Source: an uncultured bacterium (GTDB taxonomy: Bacteria; Bacillota; Clostridia; Oscillospirales; Acutalibacteraceae). Taken from it: a DNA stretch of 53,607 nt. The stretch is from assembly GCA_905215055.1 (NCBI GenBank), contig CAJMOH010000015.1, positions 1 to 53,607 on the forward strand. Direction: 5' to 3'. Both the position numbers and the translations under genes were made by a program. The notes under the pieces are model-generated. The model was not told the DNA's origin and searched no databases. It saw only the letters and a list, made by a program, of their open reading frames with translations. Positions 51,140 to 53,607 of the stretch are shown piece after piece (the stretch's first letter is position 1; each line of letters starts with the position of its first letter).

Positions 51140-53393
51140 TGAATTGGAACAGAAAGTGGGCCTGCGGTTTTCCAAGGGCCTGCTGGCAGCGGACAACAAG
51201 GAGATTTACCTGGCCCTGCTGGAGCTTGTTCAGGAAAAGCTTGCCGCCGCCAAACAGATTTCCGGGGAGAAAAAGCTCTATTACATCTCCGCGGAGTTTT
51301 TGGTGGGAAAGCTGCTTTCCAACAACCTGATTAACCTGGGAATCTACGACCAGGTGAAGGAGGCCCTGGCCGAAGCCGGCAAGGACCTCTCCGCCGTGGA
51401 AGAGGTGGAAACCGAGCCTTCCCTGGGCAATGGGGGCCTGGGCCGCCTGGCCGCCTGCTATCTGGACTCCGCTGCCACCCTGGGCCTGCCTGGGGACGGC
51501 GTGGGGCTGCTGTACCACTTTGGCCTGTTCCATCAGTTCTTCCAGGACCACAAGCAGCAGGAACGGCCAGACGCCTGGCTCTCTCCAAAAAGCTGGCTGA
51601 AGCCTGCGGGAGTGTCCTTTTCCGTACCCTTCCCCCAGGGAGAGGCTGAGGCCGTGCTCTATGACCTGTACGTTTCCGGCTATGAAAGCGGCGTGAACAA
51701 GCTTCGTCTCTTCGACCTGGAAACCGTGGACGAATCCCTGGTACGTCAGGGCATTGACTTTGACAAGACGGACATTCTTCATAACCTGACCCTGTTCCTC
51801 TATCCCGATGACAGCGACCGGGCGGGACGGCTGCTGCGGGTGTACCAGCAGTATTTTATGGTCAGCGCCGCGGCCCAGCTGATTTTGAAGGACCTGGAGG
51901 ACCAGGGCCGTCCTCTGAAGGACCTGCACAAGTACGCCGTCATCCAGATTAACGATACCCATCCCTCCATGGTAATCCCAGAGCTGATCCGGCTGCTCAC
52001 CCAGCGGGGCGTCAGTCTGGACGACGCCATCGAGACCGTGTCCCAAACCTGCGCCTACACCAACCACACCATTCTGGCGGAGGCCCTGGAGAAGTGGCCT
52101 CTGGACTATTTGGAGGAGGCTGTGCCTCAGCTGGTGCCCATCATCCAGGAGCTGGACCAGCGGGTGAAGGAGCAGTATCCCGACCCCAAGGTGGCCATCC
52201 TGGATGAGAACGGCCTGGTACACATGGCCCACATGGACATTCACTACGGCTTCTCCGTCAACGGCGTTGCCAGCCTCCACACGGAGATTCTGGAGAAATC
52301 GGAGCTGAAAGCCTTCGCCCAGATCTATCCGGAAAAATTCAACAACAAGACAAACGGCGTCACCTTCCGCCGCTGGCTGATGCACTGTAACCCGGCGCTG
52401 AGCCGGTGGATCACGGAGAAGATCGGTTCCGGCTGGAAAAAGGACGCCAATCAGCTGGAGCAGCTTTTGCGGTATCAGGACGATGAAACCGCCCTGGGCC
52501 AGCTGCTGGCCATCAAGAAGGAAAACAAGCAGGCCCTCTGTGCCTATGTGAAGGAGCGGGAAGGGGTGGACCTGGACGAGAACTCCATCTTCGACATCCA
52601 AATCAAGCGCCTTCACGAGTACAAGCGCCAGCAGATGAACGCCCTGTACATCATCTGGAAGTACAAGCAGATCAAGGCTGGCCGCAAGCCGAAGCGGCCC
52701 ATTACCCTGCTGTTTGGGGCGAAAGCGGCTCCCGCCTATATCATCGCCAAGGACATTATCCACCTGATTCTCTGCCTGCAAAACCTGATCGCCCAAGACC
52801 CGGAGGTCAGTCCCTGGCTGAAGGTCCACTTTGTGGAAAACTACAACATCACCTGGGCGGAAAAGCTCATCCCCGCCTGCGACATCTCCGAGCAGATCTC
52901 TCTGGCCAGCAAGGAGGCCAGCGGCACCGGCAACATGAAGATGATGCTCAACGGGGCCGTCACCCTGGGCACCATGGACGGCGCCAATGTGGAGATCCAT
53001 GATCTGGCAGGGGAGGACAACGTGTATATCTTTGGCCAGTCCAGCGAGACGGTGATGGACCTGTACGCCCAAAGCGCCTACCGCCCCGGGGACTATTACT
53101 GCCAGGACGAGGAGATCACGGACCTGGTGGATTTCCTTATCAGCCCCGCCATGATGCGCTTGGGGGACCCGGAGAATCTGGCCCGGCTGTACAAGGACAT
53201 GACCCGCAAGGATTGGTTTATGGCCCTGCTGGATGTGAAGGAGTATATCCAGGTGAAAGAACAGGCCCTGGCGGATTACGAGGACCGACTGGCCTGGGCC
53301 AGAAAGATGCTCATCAACATCGCCAAGGCCGGATACTTCTCTTCGGACCGCTCCGTGGCGGAGTATAACCGGGATATTTGGAAGCTGTCATAA
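51126..53393 (+). CDS. glgP: Glycogen/starch/alpha-glucan phosphorylase
   Basis: This is a PLP-dependent alpha-glucan phosphorylase (GT35), 755 residues, which releases glucose-1-phosphate from the non-reducing ends of glycogen or maltodextrin. Family motifs are EPSLGNGGLGRLAACYLDS, DTHPSMVIPELIRLL (INDTHPSMV), FNNKTNGVTFRRW, IKRLHEYKRQQMN, and the PLP lysine Lys605 in EASGTGNMKMMLNGA. The length (about 750) is at the short end of the glycogen-phosphorylase range, as is usual in Clostridia. Start is the ATG at 51126, placed by AAAGGAGATAAG, within malQ by 14 bases. The frame is open upstream inside malQ, without a start signal. No terminator is seen before the repeats. Confidence 0.97.
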   Translation: MRMRDELEQKVGLRFSKGLLAADNKEIYLALLELVQEKLAAAKQISGEKKLYYISAEFLVGKLLSNNLINLGIYDQVKEALAEAGKDLSAVEEVETEPSLGNGGLGRLAACYLDSAATLGLPGDGVGLLYHFGLFHQFFQDHKQQERPDAWLSPKSWLKPAGVSFSVPFPQGEAEAVLYDLYVSGYESGVNKLRLFDLETVDESLVRQGIDFDKTDILHNLTLFLYPDDSDRAGRLLRVYQQYFMVSAAAQLILKDLEDQGRPLKDLHKYAVIQINDTHPSMVIPELIRLLTQRGVSLDDAIETVSQTCAYTNHTILAEALEKWPLDYLEEAVPQLVPIIQELDQRVKEQYPDPKVAILDENGLVHMAHMDIHYGFSVNGVASLHTEILEKSELKAFAQIYPEKFNNKTNGVTFRRWLMHCNPALSRWITEKIGSGWKKDANQLEQLLRYQDDETALGQLLAIKKENKQALCAYVKEREGVDLDENSIFDIQIKRLHEYKRQQMNALYIIWKYKQIKAGRKPKRPITLLFGAKAAPAYIIAKDIIHLILCLQNLIAQDPEVSPWLKVHFVENYNITWAEKLIPACDISEQISLASKEASGTGNMKMMLNGAVTLGTMDGANVEIHDLAGEDNVYIFGQSSETVMDLYAQSAYRPGDYYCQDEEITDLVDFLISPAMMRLGDPENLARLYKDMTRKDWFMALLDVKEYIQVKEQALADYEDRLAWARKMLINIAKAGYFSSDRSVAEYNRDIWKLS

Positions 53394-53607
53394 TAGGTGA
53401 ACCCCGCCTTGCGCTGCGGTTTGCCGGGCAGTCCCGCGCGCGTGCGTGACCGGTTCGATGAGCGCGAGCGTCAGCGAGCCGCCCTGGGCGCGAAGAAAAA
53501 GTTCTTTGCCCAGCTCTTTTGGGTAACGCTCTTCCGGCGGCATAGTCCCGCGCGCGTGCGTGACCGGTTCGATGAGCGCGAGCGTCAGCGAGCCGCCCTG
53601 GGCGCGA
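53394..53607. repeat. 114-bp tandem repeat at the window edge
   Basis: A 64-base sequence at 53430-53493 returns exactly at 53544-53607, giving a period of 114 bases (38 codons), and the window ends inside the second copy. The block is extremely GC-rich (CGCGCGCGTGCGTGACC). The 50-base spacer between copies contains a run of A. Frames are open on both strands: on the plus strand from a GTG at 53397 (ARVRDRFDERERQRAALGA) and on the minus strand in two frames (for example LTLALIEPVTHARG). Open frames on both strands argue for base composition rather than coding. It probably belongs to a dispersed intergenic repeat. No gene is called here. Confidence 0.85.

Overview
The window is about 53.6 kb of GC-rich chromosomal DNA from a spore-forming member of the Clostridia. 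The best guess is the Oscillospiraceae (the Flavonifractor, Pseudoflavonifractor and Lawsonibacter neighbourhood). This rests on Firmicutes-type gene order (rpoB-rpoC-rpsL-rpsG-fusA-tuf), dipicolinate synthase genes, a SAM-I riboswitch before metK, RecD2 without RecBC, HemZ, a YtrA-type GntR/ABC cassette, strong Shine-Dalgarno sites and high GC at third codon positions. No rRNA, tRNA, phage, transposase or CRISPR array was seen. Placement below order level is inference.

Bases 1-9030 hold the end of rpoB, all of rpoC, then rpsL, rpsG, fusA and tuf. rpsL and tuf have their own sigma-A promoters, and tuf ends at a clear terminator. Both large RNA polymerase subunits carry long acidic C-terminal tails, and hairpins precede rpsL and rpsG. 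Bases 9090-15690 hold an XRE regulator fused to a membrane domain, the SAM-I riboswitch and metK, a small membrane protein, recD2, an AT-rich unknown membrane protein and a GNAT acetyltransferase.

Bases 15760-24740 hold a divergent MreB-like protein; a leftward murC, DUF6483-like, HAD phosphatase operon; dpaA-dpaB with a sigma-K-like promoter; a zinc-ribbon membrane protein; metY; and a leftward GNAT and lipoprotein pair. Bases 24705-32730 hold a leftward two-component system, a PdaA-like polysaccharide deacetylase, two FAD oxidoreductases in tandem and a leftward YtcJ-like amidohydrolase. Bases 32745-40140 hold recJ, relA/spoT, hemZ and a uridine-kinase-like gene as one rightward run, followed by a zinc-ribbon protein.

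Bases 40143-43741 are leftward: a YtrA-type GntR repressor, an ABC ATPase, an ABC-2 permease and a small zinc-ribbon gene, with a CPBP protease remnant and an esterase upstream. The gntR promoter carries two perfect dyads. The esterase promoter shares 13 bp with one of them, which suggests a small regulon. Bases 43774-53393 hold a gamma-Glu-GABA hydrolase, ilvE, a GH3 lipoprotein, recQ (leftward), and malQ overlapping glgP for alpha-glucan breakdown. The window ends inside a 114-bp tandem repeat.

Most of the window is core housekeeping. No clearly new multi-gene system is evident. The points most worth following up are the gntR/esterase operator pair, the acidic polymerase tails, the ribosomal leader hairpins, the divergent MreB, and the terminal repeat.
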